From Paraspadella gotoi (Eukaryota > Chaetognatha), in NCBI GenBank assembly GCA_051294375.1, contig CM119271.1, positions 4,907,579 through 4,971,578 on the forward strand: 64,000 nt of DNA, written 5' to 3'. Numbering within the stretch: position 1 is the first letter of the stretch; each line of letters opens with the position of its first letter. Made by a program: the position numbers and the translations under genes. Of this stretch, positions 24,801-36,243 are shown piece after piece. The notes beneath the pieces were generated by a model. It saw nothing but the letters and a program-made list of their open reading frames with translations, was not told the origin of the DNA and made no database searches.

Positions 24801-26053
24801 TCGGATTTCGCCAGGGTCGGCGTCGCCATTGTCTTCGTCGTCGTCGTCGTCGTCATCATCATCATCGTCGTCGTCGCCATCCCGGTCGGCCGTTTCAATC
24901 TCCCTCACGTCCGTGTTGAAGATGATGTCAGCGAGTTGCCGCACGAGCGGAGGGTGGGTGATGATTAGAAACACTTGTGTCAACAGATACAGCGCCAACT
25001 CCCGCGTCACGCCGGCACTCTTCTTTCGCCGGACTGAGAGTCGGGAGCGGCGTCCGTGACGGCGGTGGATCCAAAGCGACCGGATATACAAAGGGAGGAA
25101 GAGTCGGTCGAGCAGGTGGTCGGTGAGAACGTCGTTGAGACTTTCGATGTCCAGGCGAAGGATGTCGTTAAGATAATGAAGATGGTCGAGATGCTCCGCC
25201 ACAAGATCGGCGAGACGGTCGCGACTGCTGTGGTCGGCGTCGTTGCGGATGGCCGAGTCAATCTCCAGGATGTGGTTGCCCACAAACCTGATCGCGGGGA
25301 AGACGAGAGTGGGAGAATACGTTTGGAAGAAAATTGTTTAAAATTAAATAAAGCAAGACGATCTTTCATTATCAAATTTGCTTACCAAACGAAATTAGAG
25401 AAATATGGGGCCGCCGTGTGATCCCTAATGAACCTTAGCATCGAAGCGTCAGGGACTCGGTAAACGTTGAGCGTGAGTGTCCGTACGGCGATACGGACCA
25501 TCGACTCCGAATGGTTGAAGAACTTTATGGCCTCCGTGTAGAGCGGAAAATCGTTGGTGTGTTCGTTGTAAAAAAAGTGTATGGTGTGCTGGTTGAGCTT
25601 TAGAGAGAGCGTCTTTAGAAAAGAGATGTAGTAAGCGAGCACTTCCTCGTCGGAAAAGTCAAACTTATGCACGATAATCGAATTGATGTGGTTGTTGCTG
25701 AGCAGGTAGTAGAGTGAAGTCTCATTTCTTATGTTCTCAAAGAGAATGTTGAGCGTCTGCAGCAACTGGACGCAGACGAATTGGGCGCTCTTTTGCTGCA
25801 TGTAGTGGAGAAAGAATTCTAGCATGTTTTTTTCGAGAAAAAAGTCGAAGACGGACCCGTCGTTTTGGTCTCCCCAGATAAGAATCTCCGAGATGGCGCG
25901 GAGTGCCTCGATAAGAGTCTCGCGATTGGACGCCGTCACCGTCTTATTCTTGTTCAAAACCCCATAGAGATACTTGAGGTAATCGAGACTGTGGGGGTTT
26001 TGCGAGGGGCGCCAGAGGCCGCCCGACCGAAAGGGGCGAAAGCGACTCAGCAT
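18862..26053 (-). CDS. CLEC16A: CLEC16A (Gop-1/Ema family), endosomal and mitophagy regulator
   Basis: CLEC16A acts on endosomal membranes in autophagy, mitophagy and vesicle maturation. Fourteen exons (25386-26053, 24734-25287, 24038-24671, 23666-23888, 23392-23510, 23230-23320, 23029-23137, 22809-22947, 22671-22733, 22422-22585, 22025-22259, 21829-21922, 21499-21593, 18862-19681) join in frame to 1,335 residues, against about 1,053 in human. The N-terminal FPL domain starts after PFRSGGLWRPSQNPHSLDYL. Conserved blocks follow: VRNFYKSEDLFLDMFEDEF, ILLPPIGTPLSG, VLDLNNSDLIACTV, LGWGMATFVGLLQD and FDDHIRCMAARQRLSKGR. The extra length comes from a poly-Asp insert (near 24833-24878) and a Ser/Thr/Glu-rich C-terminal tail. 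The 62-bp intron 24672-24733 has a weak donor (GTCTGC) but is the simplest way to restore the frame. The last intron (1.8 kb) holds a SINE-like element. Confidence 0.94.
20386..20435. repeat. Dispersed repeat fragment, copy 1
   Basis: The stretch starting GCAACCATTCCCGCAATTAT and ending in a T/C-rich tract plus CAGAAAAA recurs at 63278-63326 with a few substitutions. It lies in the last intron of CLEC16A. The flanks do not obviously match, so only this core is called. Confidence 0.6.
20585..20795 (-). mobile_element. tRNA-derived SINE-like element
   Basis: Read on the minus strand, the head carries an A-box-like GTGCTCAGTGGACT (20763-20776) and, after tRNA-like spacing, a B-box-like GGTTGAGCCC (20728-20737). 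A GC-rich unrelated body of about 140 bp follows, ending near CCCTGTAAAACC. It stands out in base composition from the AT-rich CLEC16A intron around it. No clear target duplication or tail was found, so the ends are approximate. Confidence 0.5.
24833..24878. repeat. Asp-codon trinucleotide repeat in CLEC16A
   Basis: Tandem GTC/ATC (GAC/GAT on the coding strand) units encode about 14 consecutive Asp residues plus flanking acids in exon 2 of CLEC16A. Such tracts change length easily, so the copy number may vary between individuals or assemblies. Confidence 0.9.
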
Positions 26054-26462
26054 TTTTTTGTCTTTGCAGGAATGTGGGGACGAAAGATCTGTGGGTTTGA
26101 CTAATTTACAGTAACTAGTACTCCACCCGTTGATTCATTTCATTTTCTTTTTCTTTTCATTGATTATAATGGAATCTGTTAAAGTGTTTCATAGTCGCAT
26201 CTGACTAGGTCTATTCTGCAAAATACACATAAAATTTAACAAGTGACTAAAAATCCGATACGTAACCGTTTAAAAAAACCAACAACCATGTATATGACTT
26301 TGAAGAGATGATAAAATATTTACAGCAAAAACATAAATCCTAAAAAATAAGGAACGTTTATCACCAATGAAATATACGTATAAAAAGGTATAAAAAGGTA
26401 ATAAAAGGTAAAAAGGTAAACTTGTAAATGGTTCGATGTTCAATTGTTCATTGTACATCATT
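26054..26462. other. Spacer between CLEC16A and the first SDR
   Basis: 409 bp, AT-rich, with a small AAAAGGTA-type tandem at 26388-26416. No gene is supported. It should contain the CLEC16A promoter and the SDR 3' UTR. Confidence 0.6.
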
Positions 26463-27584
26463 TTACTTTTCTTTGTTTTCTGCTTGCAATTTCTCCTCGA
26501 CCACCCTTTCGCTCCAACTCCAAAATCTTTCGGCTAATTCGTCGTCTTTTGCCTGAGGAGTCGCGAGCTCCTGTGGCCGACAGTCAGAGTAATACAAACC
26601 GGACTGCGTCGCCAACTCCTCGTCGACGGCGCAACGCACCGACGTCTGCGCCCCTTGAGTAGAATGACAATTACTATATATTTATGAGCACAATGCTAAA
26701 GATCTCGATTCATAACTTTCATTGACACCTTGTTCCTCGGACTTAAAAGCCCAAGCAAATGGAGTAAAGCGCAGCAGGCTATCAGCGATGACCGTCCGCA
26801 CGAGACCCGGATGTACGACGTATGAGGCAACGCCAGTTTCTTCCGACATCTGGGCCAAACGCTTGGCAAAGAGTACGTTGGCCAGTTTGGAGTTCGCGTT
26901 GCGCCGGTGAGCGTCTTCCTTGACGCTGCGGCCGATCATGCCGTAAGGAAAGGGAATATCATTGATCTGAGAGTTGTCGAAATCAGCCAGACCATCCTCG
27001 AGCAGCTCGTCAAAATTTTGGAATGCTTTCGAGTTGGCGAACATGTAGGCGAAGGACGAGACCGTGACGATTCTTGAACCTGGCCCGGATTTTTTCAGCT
27101 CATCCAGCAAAAGGGTGGTCAGATAAAAATGACCGAAATGATTGGTCATAATCGTCGCCTCCAGGCCGTTGGCAGCGCGTTCGTGGCCGGAAAACAAGGC
27201 ACCTGCGTTGTTAATTAAAATGTCTAGTCTTTTTTCCTGCTGGACGAACTGGTCGACGAAGCGTCGGACAGAATTGAATGAAGAGAGGTCGAGAGTCATG
27301 GAGAGGACGTTCGAATTGCTCGTCGATCGGGCGATAGACTCGGCTGCGGCCGCCCCTTGCTCCTCGCTTCGACACGCGAGAATGACCCGGGCGCCTCGAC
27401 GCGCTAATTCTGCGGCCGTGGCACGTCCAATGCCCCGATTGGCACCGGTCACGATCGCCGTCTTGCCCGACATGCGCACGGGACTTGAAAACGTGCCGCC
27501 GGAAAGCCAAAGTTTGTTTGCAACGTAGAAGGTAAGGTAGGCGGAGAATGGAAATCCGACGCCCCAGAATAAAAGTCTTGACAT
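26463..27584 (-). CDS. Retinol-dehydrogenase-like SDR with the catalytic Tyr replaced
   Basis: Two exons (26729-27584, 26463-26653) encode 348 residues of the RDH11/12/13/14 type of short-chain dehydrogenase/reductase, membrane-anchored by an N-terminal hydrophobic segment. The NAD(P)-binding motif TGANRGIG, the NNAG motif, TNHFGHFYLT and the catalytic-Ser region TVSSFAYM are intact. The active-site motif, normally Y-x-x-x-K, reads NANSK: the Tyr is Asn (codon at 26898-26900), while Lys and the following LAN are kept. The paralogue at 27999-29069 has the normal Tyr. The C-terminal exon carries GLYYSDC and the family's closing helix. The start at 27584 is the Met just before the membrane anchor. 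It is probably catalytically weak or inactive, by inference from the missing Tyr. Confidence 0.92.
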
Positions 27585-27998
27585 CGAGCCGGATTTCTGG
27601 AGCAAAATTACGAGCCTACGGAATTTTAGTAAACAATACAATCGACAAAAATTAATTACTACCAACTACCAAAGTTAGTAAAAAAATAATACCCATTTAT
27701 GGACGGAAATACCTTGAAAGTCAAATCGAGACTTTTATCGGCACTTTTACCAAAAATTTAAAAAATAATGCCCAAAAACTGGATCAAAATGATTGGCTAC
27801 TAAATTGGCTAAACCCAAAACCTGTGGTAAGTCGCCTCATTACCTAATTTGTTAATTTGCTAAGTCACATCTAATCTATTATAATTAGGCAAAAACCTAT
27901 TATGAAGTAAAATTAGCTGTCGTTTGATAGAGACTAAAGTGTAAGTACTATTTTGAAAATTTTTTTTGCTAAGAAATTTTAGCATATGGGAGCTGCTA
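27585..27998. other. Spacer between the two SDR genes
   Basis: 414 bp, AT-rich, no supported gene. It should contain the promoter of the first SDR and the 3' UTR of the second. Confidence 0.6.
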
Positions 27999-29069
27999 TT
28001 AAGTGTGAGTTGCAACAACATTCTGAGACCAGTTCCAAAATTTTTCTGCCAAATCATCATCTTTGGCTTCGGGAGTGTATAAGGGATATGGCTTACTATC
28101 CGAATAGTAAAGGCCGGATTGAGCTTCAAACTGTTCAGATACGGCGCAACATATCGTCGTTTGTGCACCTTCATCTAAAGTTTTGAAGAAAAACGACAAG
28201 GGACTGTATTCGTGAAAAATATTGACATAACTAAAAACCGGATGTTTGTCTAAATCTCTTTTGGCCATATCTGTCATAATTACTCCCGGATGAATAACAT
28301 AGGATGTTACTCCAGTTCCTTCTAATATTTTTGCGAGATGCTTCGAAAACAAAATATTGGCTAATTTAGAATTTGAATACTGTTTCAAACCATCTCGGGA
28401 TAAAAGCATATAAGAAAACAATTGTAACGACAAAGGCAATTTTTTTATATTGCTGCGATCAAAATCTTTTGTTCCATCGCGCATCAATTCATCAAAATTT
28501 TTAAACGCAGTGGGATTGGCATACATGTAGGCCATAGAAGAAACGGTAACAACTCTCGCCCCTGGCCCCGATTTTTTAAGCTTATTGAGGAGGAGATTTG
28601 TTAAATAGAAATGACCGAAGTGATTGGTCATCAGCATTTTCTCAATTCCGTTTTCATAGTGCTCCAGAGCGCTAACATGCATGCCGGCATTGTTAATCAG
28701 AATGTCCAGCCTCTCTTCGTTTTTGTCAAAGTTTTCAACAAAATTCCGAACGGACTCGAAGGAAGACAAGTCCAGTTGCATTACAACTAGGTTTTTATTA
28801 CCAGTTTCAAGCTCGATTTCTTTGGCAGCGACTGTTCCCCGCTCGGTGCTTCGACAGGCAAGGATGAGTCGAGCGCCCCGGCGTGCGAGATCCATGGCAG
28901 TCGCTTTCCCGATCCCTTTATTCGCCCCAGTGACAACAACTGTTTTTCCGTCCAATCTCGCCAGGCTTGAACAGTGGGGCCCAGCGAAAAACGCAAAATG
29001 CAGGAAGTAAAGAAAGGCGTAGAGAGAGATTGGAAAGAGAACGCCCAATTGGAAGAATCGCGACATCAT
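27999..29069 (-). CDS. Retinol-dehydrogenase-like SDR, intronless paralogue
   Basis: One uninterrupted frame of 356 residues, of the same RDH11-14-like SDR type as its neighbour downstream. An N-terminal hydrophobic anchor is followed by TGANKGIGKAT (cofactor), NNAG, TNHF, TVSSMAYM (Ser) and the intact catalytic QYSNSKLAN (Tyr and Lys). Expected reaction: NAD(P)-dependent oxidation or reduction of retinoid, steroid or lipid aldehydes at the ER or another membrane; the substrate cannot be told from sequence. Two adjacent ATGs (29069, 29066) open it. The intron present near the C-terminus of the neighbour is absent. The coding region is visibly more AT-rich than the neighbour's. Confidence 0.94.
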   Translation of the reverse strand: MMSRFFQLGVLFPISLYAFLYFLHFAFFAGPHCSSLARLDGKTVVVTGANKGIGKATAMDLARRGARLILACRSTERGTVAAKEIELETGNKNLVVMQLDLSSFESVRNFVENFDKNEERLDILINNAGMHVSALEHYENGIEKMLMTNHFGHFYLTNLLLNKLKKSGPGARVVTVSSMAYMYANPTAFKNFDELMRDGTKDFDRSNIKKLPLSLQLFSYMLLSRDGLKQYSNSKLANILFSKHLAKILEGTGVTSYVIHPGVIMTDMAKRDLDKHPVFSYVNIFHEYSPLSFFFKTLDEGAQTTICCAVSEQFEAQSGLYYSDSKPYPLYTPEAKDDDLAEKFWNWSQNVVATHT

Positions 29070-29331
29070 GATGTCACTTTTTTGATTGGCAATATTACAA
29101 GAAAAAGGATTTGTCTAATGTATAACCAAACGGACAAAAATCCGGTTGAGAAGGAAAGAAAGTTTTTGGTAATCCTAATTGTGATGCGGATCTAAAATGA
29201 CAAGAGCGAAATTCAACAAGAAAAAAAAAACGAAAAAAAAACGATGGTATTACAAATCACATTCAGATTGTGGCGAACGAAGGATGAAAAAAACTTTGAT
29301 CCTTAGATCCTAACAAAATTGTGACCGCTCA

Positions 29332-32300
29332 TCAGTATCCAAATTTCTCGTTAAGCTTAGTCCTCCCGTCTCCCGTTTGACCGACGGGCGGCGTCCACAT
29401 CGCGAACTTAGGATCCTTCATCTTCTCCTCCTCGTAGGCCTCCTCGGCCTTGGCGGAGAGAAACTTGGCCACGGAGAACTTGGGCTGGTTTTGTCTTTCG
29501 ACGTCTTCAAGGACGTGACTATCGTCTTTCGCGTCGGCGCTTTTCTTTTTCCTCGTCGACTTTTTGCTCTCCGGATTCGACGAGTCTTTTCCGAGTTCTT
29601 TCCGAGATGAATTTCGATCGTCGTTGTCGATAAAATCGAAATTTTGCGACGAGGATTTTTTCTCATTTGCGGAAACGTCTTTTTGGACGTCTTGATTTAC
29701 GTTGTCTTTTTTATCGACCTCGTCTACAAACTCTTTTTCCTCACCGTCTCTCACGACAGCTTCATCTTCGACCGCATTTTTGATTTCATTAATGTTTTTC
29801 ACATTTTTGGCATTACTGTCTTCGACCTCAGACACTTCCTCCCTCTCATTCTTTTCTTCTTCTAACGAGACGGATTTTTCTCTTTCCGCACCTCCCTTAA
29901 TCTCCTCTTCCTCCTCCTCCTCCTCCTCTTCTTCAACCACCGACGCTTCATCCACCTTGGGCACAATCAACGGCTTTGCAGTTCTCATCGCCGACAACAC
30001 ACTCCCCCCTCTTCCACCTCCTCTTCCTCTCATCTTCCCCACCAGGATTCCTCCTCGGGCGCCAAATGACGAAGTCTTTGGGAGCGGAGGAACGTTGGCC
30101 GGTCGAGCCAACTCCGCCAGTTTCTCCAGTTTTAACTGAACCGAAAAAGAAAAACAAAAAATTAACAATACTCGCTCATTTTCTCCCTCGATCCGCGGAC
30201 TCACCCTCTCCTTCCTCAGCTCCTGCAGCCTCGTCTTCATCTGTATCCTGGTTTTGGTATCGAGACTACGCCCGCTCTTGATAGCGCTCATGAAGGCATC
30301 GAGCGAGTCTTCGGCGGCGGCACCGGTGCCCTCTTTCTCCCCGGCGCGCTTCTTGGCGTGGTCGAGGCGCCGCTCGATGTCGTCCATTTCGTCGCGGACG
30401 CCGCCGAGACGAGTCGTCAATTCGGCAAAGGTCAACGCCTTCGTCTCCTCCGCTTTGCCGTGAGCGCGCATGCGCTTGGCTCGCTTGGCCTCGATCTCGC
30501 CTGGAGATAGGAAAACGGCGCTTGACTTGTGTTTACGAAGATAACTTTAAAAATATTAAATATTATACATAAACATACCAGTTCGGTCCAAAAACTCGTC
30601 TTCGTCCGAATCGTAATAGTCGTTCTCCTCGAGCCTCTTCCTTCGCCTATCCGCCTGACTCTCCTGCTGCGACTGGAACAGCAGGCCCCGGCAGTCGAGC
30701 AGCTTACAGGCTTCCCGCGCGGCCAGGACCTTGGCCTGTTTCTTGTTTGAGCCTTCGGCCTCGGCAACGATGGGCTCCTCTGCGTCGATAGGCAGGGTAA
30801 CCCGACACAGGAAAGTCTTTTTCTTGCCGGTTCCTTCCTCGGCAAACTCGTACTCGAGATCCTCGCCCTCTCGATCGAACCTTCAAGTTTATTCGTTGCT
30901 AATATAACATTTTGACCTTTTATATTTTGCATATTTACAATTTAAAGTTACCAATTTTGGAGACACTTTCGAGGATCCTCGGCATATTTGTCTTCGTGCT
31001 CGGCTTTGCCTGACATTTTGGCGTAAGGGTTTCGACTCATGTCGATGTTTTCGTCATCGTCATCGCTATCAACTTCAACGGCGTCTTCGGTAAATCCCCA
31101 GGTAGCGCCTTTGCGAGAAATCGGGGGTAATAATAACTAATAATATATTCGTGATACTCGGACATAAGAATGGACTTATAATTCTCTCTCACCCTTGGAC
31201 TCTCTCTCTTTCTCCGCCTTTTCTCTTTCCTCCTCTTCGGCCATTTTGGTCTTCAAATGTTGTTCTCTCACTTTCTGCATCTCCTTAAGTTGTGTCAAAG
31301 TGAATTCACTCTCCTCTTCCACGTCGTTTTCGCTGCCGCCCTGAGTTGTAAATTTTTTTTTTTTTAACGAACCCGTGTTGACAAAAGAAAAGGATTAGCT
31401 TCTCACCCCCAAAATAAAATATCTGCTGGATCCACCGAACTTGAACATGTGACCAACTTTGAGCCGAATGTAGGAGTTGGCTTCCACCTGATTCTTGTTC
31501 AAAAAAGTCCCATGTGTACTAAAGAAGTAAGAGAAACGTGAATCAACAAAAAATCGAAGCCATTGAAAAGATTTCCCACCGACCTTCCCAGGTCCATGAG
31601 ATAAAAGCCCTTCCTCTTGTCGTCGGCGCAATCGACTCCGTCGTCGACGGCCCTGTACTGAAGGACGGCGTGGAATCGGCTGAGGGAGGGATGTTCGAGC
31701 GGCACGTCGCAAGACGGGAGGCGGCCGAAGACGAAGAAGGGTTTCGTGTTCAAGTCGATGCGATCCACGATGCGACCCATCTTTAATACCTCAAGGTGAA
31801 AGGAAACTCGAGGAACGCCGCTCCAAGAAGGTTCCTTGTACGGCATCGGAAGACTGTCGTACTTTTTCTGGAGGAGGTAAGAACGGAATCGACTTCATTA
31901 AAGAGTTGTGGCTTTTTTATATCACGTAACATAAACCCAAAGAATCCCTCCGCTCACTTTCTCCGCGGGCGTCAACGAGTCGAGGGTCGATTTTCTTTTC
32001 GATCCTGTTGTCACTTTTGTCTCTGTCTTCGACTCTTTCTCTTTTTTCTCATAATCCTCTGTTCTCTCCTCTTTTCCATCCGTCTCACTCTTCTTCTCAG
32101 CGGCCTCTTCTATCTCTGCGCTTTTTCGTTTCGCTACAGGAGCAGCGAGTTTGAAAGCGGTGGGAATCTTGAAAGGACTCTCGGCGCAGTCGGCCGGCGC
32201 TGCGGCGGGAACGGGAGCGAAAGAGGACGGAGATTCCGCGCCGATTGACTCCCCGTTCGTGGACTTCATGTCGGCGGTCTCGTCCTTCAAAGAAGAGACT

Positions 32301-32347
32301 GGGTCATCACCGTCGTGAGGACGGAGCACATTAGGCTCATCGCACAT
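29332..32347 (-). CDS. SLC4A1AP: Kanadaptin (SLC4A1AP), FHA-domain protein
   Basis: Nuclear FHA-domain protein, first described as a kidney anion-exchanger adaptor and since linked to splicing complexes. Eight exons (31958-32347, 31584-31867, 31407-31518, 31193-31340, 30952-31108, 30579-30880, 30205-30500, 29332-30135) sum to 830 residues. The Ser/Glu/Lys-rich N-terminus leads to YKEPSWSGVP and an FHA domain (VFGRLPSCDVPLEHPSLSRF ... STHGTFLNK), with the phosphothreonine-binding Gly-Arg, Ser and Thr-His-Gly motifs intact. After an acidic segment comes the dsRNA-binding-like block KKKTFLCRVTLPIDAEEPIV with AREACKLLDCRGLL. The rest is charged coiled-coil and a long Glu/Lys/Ser-rich region, ending in FAMWTPPVGQTGDGRTKLNE as in other kanadaptins. 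Confidence 0.93.
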
Positions 32348-33358
32348 CGTTTTCGTGAACTGAAAATTACGCTGGTTTCGGTGAGTGAATCGTGAACAAG
32401 GACATGATTGGGAACCAAGGTAGGGAAAACAAGAAACAAAAATAGTTTTTTTTCTCGAAAACATCACCAAAACCAAAAAACTTAGCGTGGGATAAAGATT
32501 GCAACAATCGTGTCGGTAAAGGGTTAAAGGGTTTATGCCATTTATGGTGATATTTCATATAGCCCTTAAATCAAATCAAAGTGAAGGGGTATTAATTTAA
32601 TAATAGACCTCATTTGCATAACCACATGCCGGATAAACTTGACTTAATTGAGTTTAAGTTAAATGAGACAGAGTCAGAACGTTTCTCTCTTTTTGTATCA
32701 ACTGAGCAGCCAATACATTAAGGTTTTCACTAAATAAAACTTTACATTTAACGTGAATTCCCTGAATAAACTGACTGATAAACAGACCGACCGATAAATG
32801 TCTTGGTTTTCAATTAGCCTTTGCAGCATCTGAGACGAACTGAGTTTGTAGTATACTCTACAACAACGATAATCGCATTTTTGAAATATTATAACTATGA
32901 ATTATTCTGTGCGATCATTTTTATTTCGTTAACATATCACAGGAAAAAAATACGCATCAAAAGAGTAGTTTGTATGAGCACGGGCTAAAAAAAGACAGCC
33001 AAGAAACTGAAGCCGAAATCAGTTCCAACAGAGATTTAAAAATAATAACTCGCTAAAAATCTAAATTTTATAATAGCATAACAACATGGTCACAGGGTAC
33101 CATGAAAATTTGTCATTCAATTACACAGAAAAAAAATGCTATCGACAAATTAGTATAAGTTTTCTCGCGGTTCTATTTTCTAAAGCCGCTTTACTGTGTC
33201 AAAAGTTGGAAAGCTAAGTTTACATTATGGATAGCTTTATCCAATCAGAACTAACCACATATGGGTGGTGAATTGTTTGTATTCTTCTTTCCCTATCGCC
33301 AAAACAGTTTACGGCGATTATAGGTCAATCTTTTTCGACCCAGACGAAAATAAAAAAT
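32348..33358. other. Spacer with no recognised gene
   Basis: About 1 kb, AT-rich, with only short unsupported open frames. It should contain the kanadaptin promoter and the 3' UTR of the RNF126-type gene. Confidence 0.6.
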
Positions 33359-35784
33359 CTATAGACTAGAGAAATGATCTAAAAGCGCTCGCTTCCGACG
33401 ATCCATGACGCCCCCTTTCACGAAAGCGTCTCTTCGCGAAGTCAAAGCCGAAACCACTAAGTCAGTGGCAGTGTCACCGCCTTCAGTCCGATCGATCGTT
33501 GCCGCGTCGTCAACTTCCTCCTCGATGTTGCCACCAGAAGACTCTCCAGGTCGCGGCGAGAAAATGACGTTAACGTTGTTCGGAGCGCCGCGAGAAGCGC
33601 CGCCGCCGCCGCCGCCATCTTCTCCGTCGCCGCCAACGCCACCGTCCCCGAAGTCGTCATCGTCGGAGCTGTCGTCGTCGTTGTTTTCGTTTTCCAGGGA
33701 CAGTCCTTTTCGGCAGACTGAAGGAAAAAAATTATGAAAAGACAGAGAAAAAAGGCTGAAAAAAGAAGGGCGAATCAATTACCCGGGCAAGTCCCGTGGA
33801 GCTCTAACCAAGGCACGATGCAGTTTTCGTGATATAAATGATCACAAGGCAACTTATGCACCATCTCGTCCAGCTTGTAGTCTTCCATGCAAACCGAGCA
33901 CTGAAGCTTGATGTCGACCTAAGAAATTAGTTTAAGATGATACACGATGATACCAATCCTTTATCATCACTCCTCACCTGATCTTTCGTGATAGAGACTT
34001 TGGGCAAACTCTCGATAGTCTCTTTGGCCGCGGGGGGCGCTCCGGATCCATCCAGCTGATTGAGGAGTTGGGAGATGATGGCGTCTAGACCGCCTGAGCC
34101 CCAGGCATAATCGCCGGGATTTCCGTGAATTTGAAGCATGTTCATAGGAAACCCAAAAAGATTGGTGGTGGCGCCGCCGGGGCCGCCAACGGAAATAGGA
34201 ATTCCACCGACGAAGGTACCGGTGCCGCCGGGCCCGCCGCCCGTCTGCGTCAGATTCTGAAGAATGCTAGCGACCATTCCTGATGGAGACCAAGTTGAAT
34301 TAATCGGGTGAACGCGGTGGGACAAAAAAATATCTCTGACTACGTGTTAAAGAGGAACGGTGGAAACGGAAACTAAATAACGAATAAAGAGAAATGAAAA
34401 CAGAGTCTACAATGGTTGAGACCTGTTGCCGTCTCAGACAGGCCCATGCTAGAGATTATTGACGTCCAAAAGTCTGAGAAAGACGTGAATCGTAAATCGA
34501 TTTACGAAAAATCTAATAAATATGTACACTCGAACGGTGTATACTATATAGGTAGAAATTTATTTTTATTTTAAATAAAACTTCTTACCCTGGAGAAAAG
34601 GATTGGGATCTCCCGTACCGGCCCGACGCCGCCCTCCTTCCATGACCCAACGCGCCTGTGCCATTCTCGCACGGTCGCGATTGACGCGCGTCCGAGCCGA
34701 CAACCTACGGGCGGCACTGCCTGTCCTGGCGGCCCCTGATCCGGGGCTCCCGGAGCTTTCGGCTCCCGCCCCGCCGGTCCTCGTCCCGACGGACCTCGTG
34801 CCGCCGGGTCTCGTTCCCGCCACCTCCGCCGCTCGGATCAAAGCCTCGTCCTCTTCGGAATTGCCTGAGGAGCTGCTGACGCTGTCGCTGGACAACTCGC
34901 GCTGCGAGTCGATGGGTGAGTTAAGGGCGCCAAGACTGTTGAAAAAAAAAAGTGTTTCGGAGAGATCGTCAACTCGGGGGAGTTTTCTTGTTATACCTGG
35001 TGAGAAAGTGTCGCCCCCAAAGGTCGAAAAGCGCGTCGGCGACTTGGGCAGAATCACCCGAGGGCCGACCCGGATTGGACGTCTCTCTCCGTTCCTCCTC
35101 GAATTCAGGAGAGATCTCTTCGATGAATCCTGATTCGCACTGGGGACATGTGAAGCCGGGAAGGACGGGCCGGATCTCGCCTTGAAGGAGGGAAGAAAGA
35201 AAGAAGTGGCCCACCAATCTCTTTATGAAATTGGTACATCCAATATAAAAATTATCCATTCATTTAATAAACTTTGGACAGGCTTTGGTGGTTTAAGGCC
35301 TCCATCACTCTTACAAGATAATGGCATTCAAGCTTTAATCAAGACTCTCTCAGAGACTCGTTTATTCACTCCCAGAGTACCTGGAAGTGGAATAATACTT
35401 CAAAGAATGTTTCAATTGTACGAAAAGACCACTCCCTTAAGTATTATATTAGTGAACAAGAACGGTGATTCCAATGTGTTGCGCCGCAGTGACTTTATTT
35501 TAACGTGTATTTCCTTTTGATCACATGATATGACATGACATGACATGACTAAAAAACTTTCTTCGCCCTTGTATTTATGACATACACTGCATCGAAATTC
35601 CGTCTTTTATTCCTTATAGTTTTAGAATTTCCTCAAGGCGACGCAAGCAGTCACTTATATTCGAGGTTTTTTCTGTCTTAACAAATGAACAACAAAAAAA
35701 CAACTAAAAACCAATTCTCGCTTTACCCGAACACTGGTGACAGAAGAAACGGGCGTTGGGGGTTTCCACCGCGGCCTCAGCCAT
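33359..35784 (-). CDS. RNF126: RNF126/RNF115-type RING-H2 E3 ubiquitin ligase
   Basis: E3 ligase of the BAG6-linked cytosolic quality-control family. Six exons (35727-35784, 34997-35180, 34589-34935, 33978-34279, 33783-33918, 33359-33717) give 461 residues, longer than the roughly 310 of human RNF126. The N-terminal zinc finger spans the first intron (FFCHQC, then [14 protein letters not shown]), as in RNF126/RNF115. A Ser/Gly/Arg-rich and then Gly-rich middle follows. The RING-H2 domain reads [19 protein letters not shown], then DHLYHENC, then CPVCRKG, with all eight zinc ligands. An acidic/Gly-rich C-terminus of about 120 residues accounts for the extra length. Orthology to RNF126 versus RNF115 cannot be split. 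Intron 1 is unusually long (546 bp). Confidence 0.93.
35181..35726. other. Oversized first intron of the RNF126-type gene, probable inserted sequence
   Basis: 546 bp against 60-320 bp for the gene's other introns. A plus-strand open frame of 112 codons (35182-35520) crosses it but resembles nothing and is not called as a gene. Near one end (about 35217-35240) is a motif also found in a MON1 intron (about 1785-1808). A short ATGAC tandem lies at 35530-35548. A degenerate transposable element is possible. Confidence 0.45.
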
Positions 35785-36243
35785 CTTCGCCCCACTATGC
35801 AGTAAGATAAGGAAGTTATAAAAAATAAGTCGTTTGCGGCCGATTTTCCATGTGCGTTCAATCCAGTCTTTTCAAACAATCAGAACACTACATTAAAACT
35901 AAGGTTATTTAAAAATAAATATAAAATCGAAATATGTACTTCTTTATCAATTATAATGTTTGATTTTTGTCTTCCGTTTGAAAATCATTAATACAGTTGT
36001 AGGGAAAATCGTCAAATATGCTGAAAAGCATTGCAAATGAAGTAATCATTCAACTGAAGAATCACCAAAAGATCGTTGTAAAATGAAAAAGGAAATTAAC
36101 AGGAACTAGTTAGTAAATTACCCAATTTTCCAAATTATCAAATGAAATCCAAAAATACTATTTAATAAAAATAACATCCCTAAAGAATGATACTATCAGC
36201 ATAATCAAAATCAAAAGCATTTCACAAGAATTGGATTAAAGAT
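35785..36243. other. Spacer with no recognised gene
   Basis: 459 bp of AT-rich sequence between the RNF126-type start and the stop of the beta-helix/MYND gene. It should contain the RNF126 promoter and the 3' UTR of the other gene. Confidence 0.6.

Noticed and set aside
27142-27528. 128-codon plus-strand open frame
   Set aside because: Complement of the SDR coding exon.
35182-35520. 112-codon plus-strand open frame
   Set aside because: It lies in an intron, has no recognised domain, and starts in the exon of the opposite-strand gene. It is probably chance or a decayed element.
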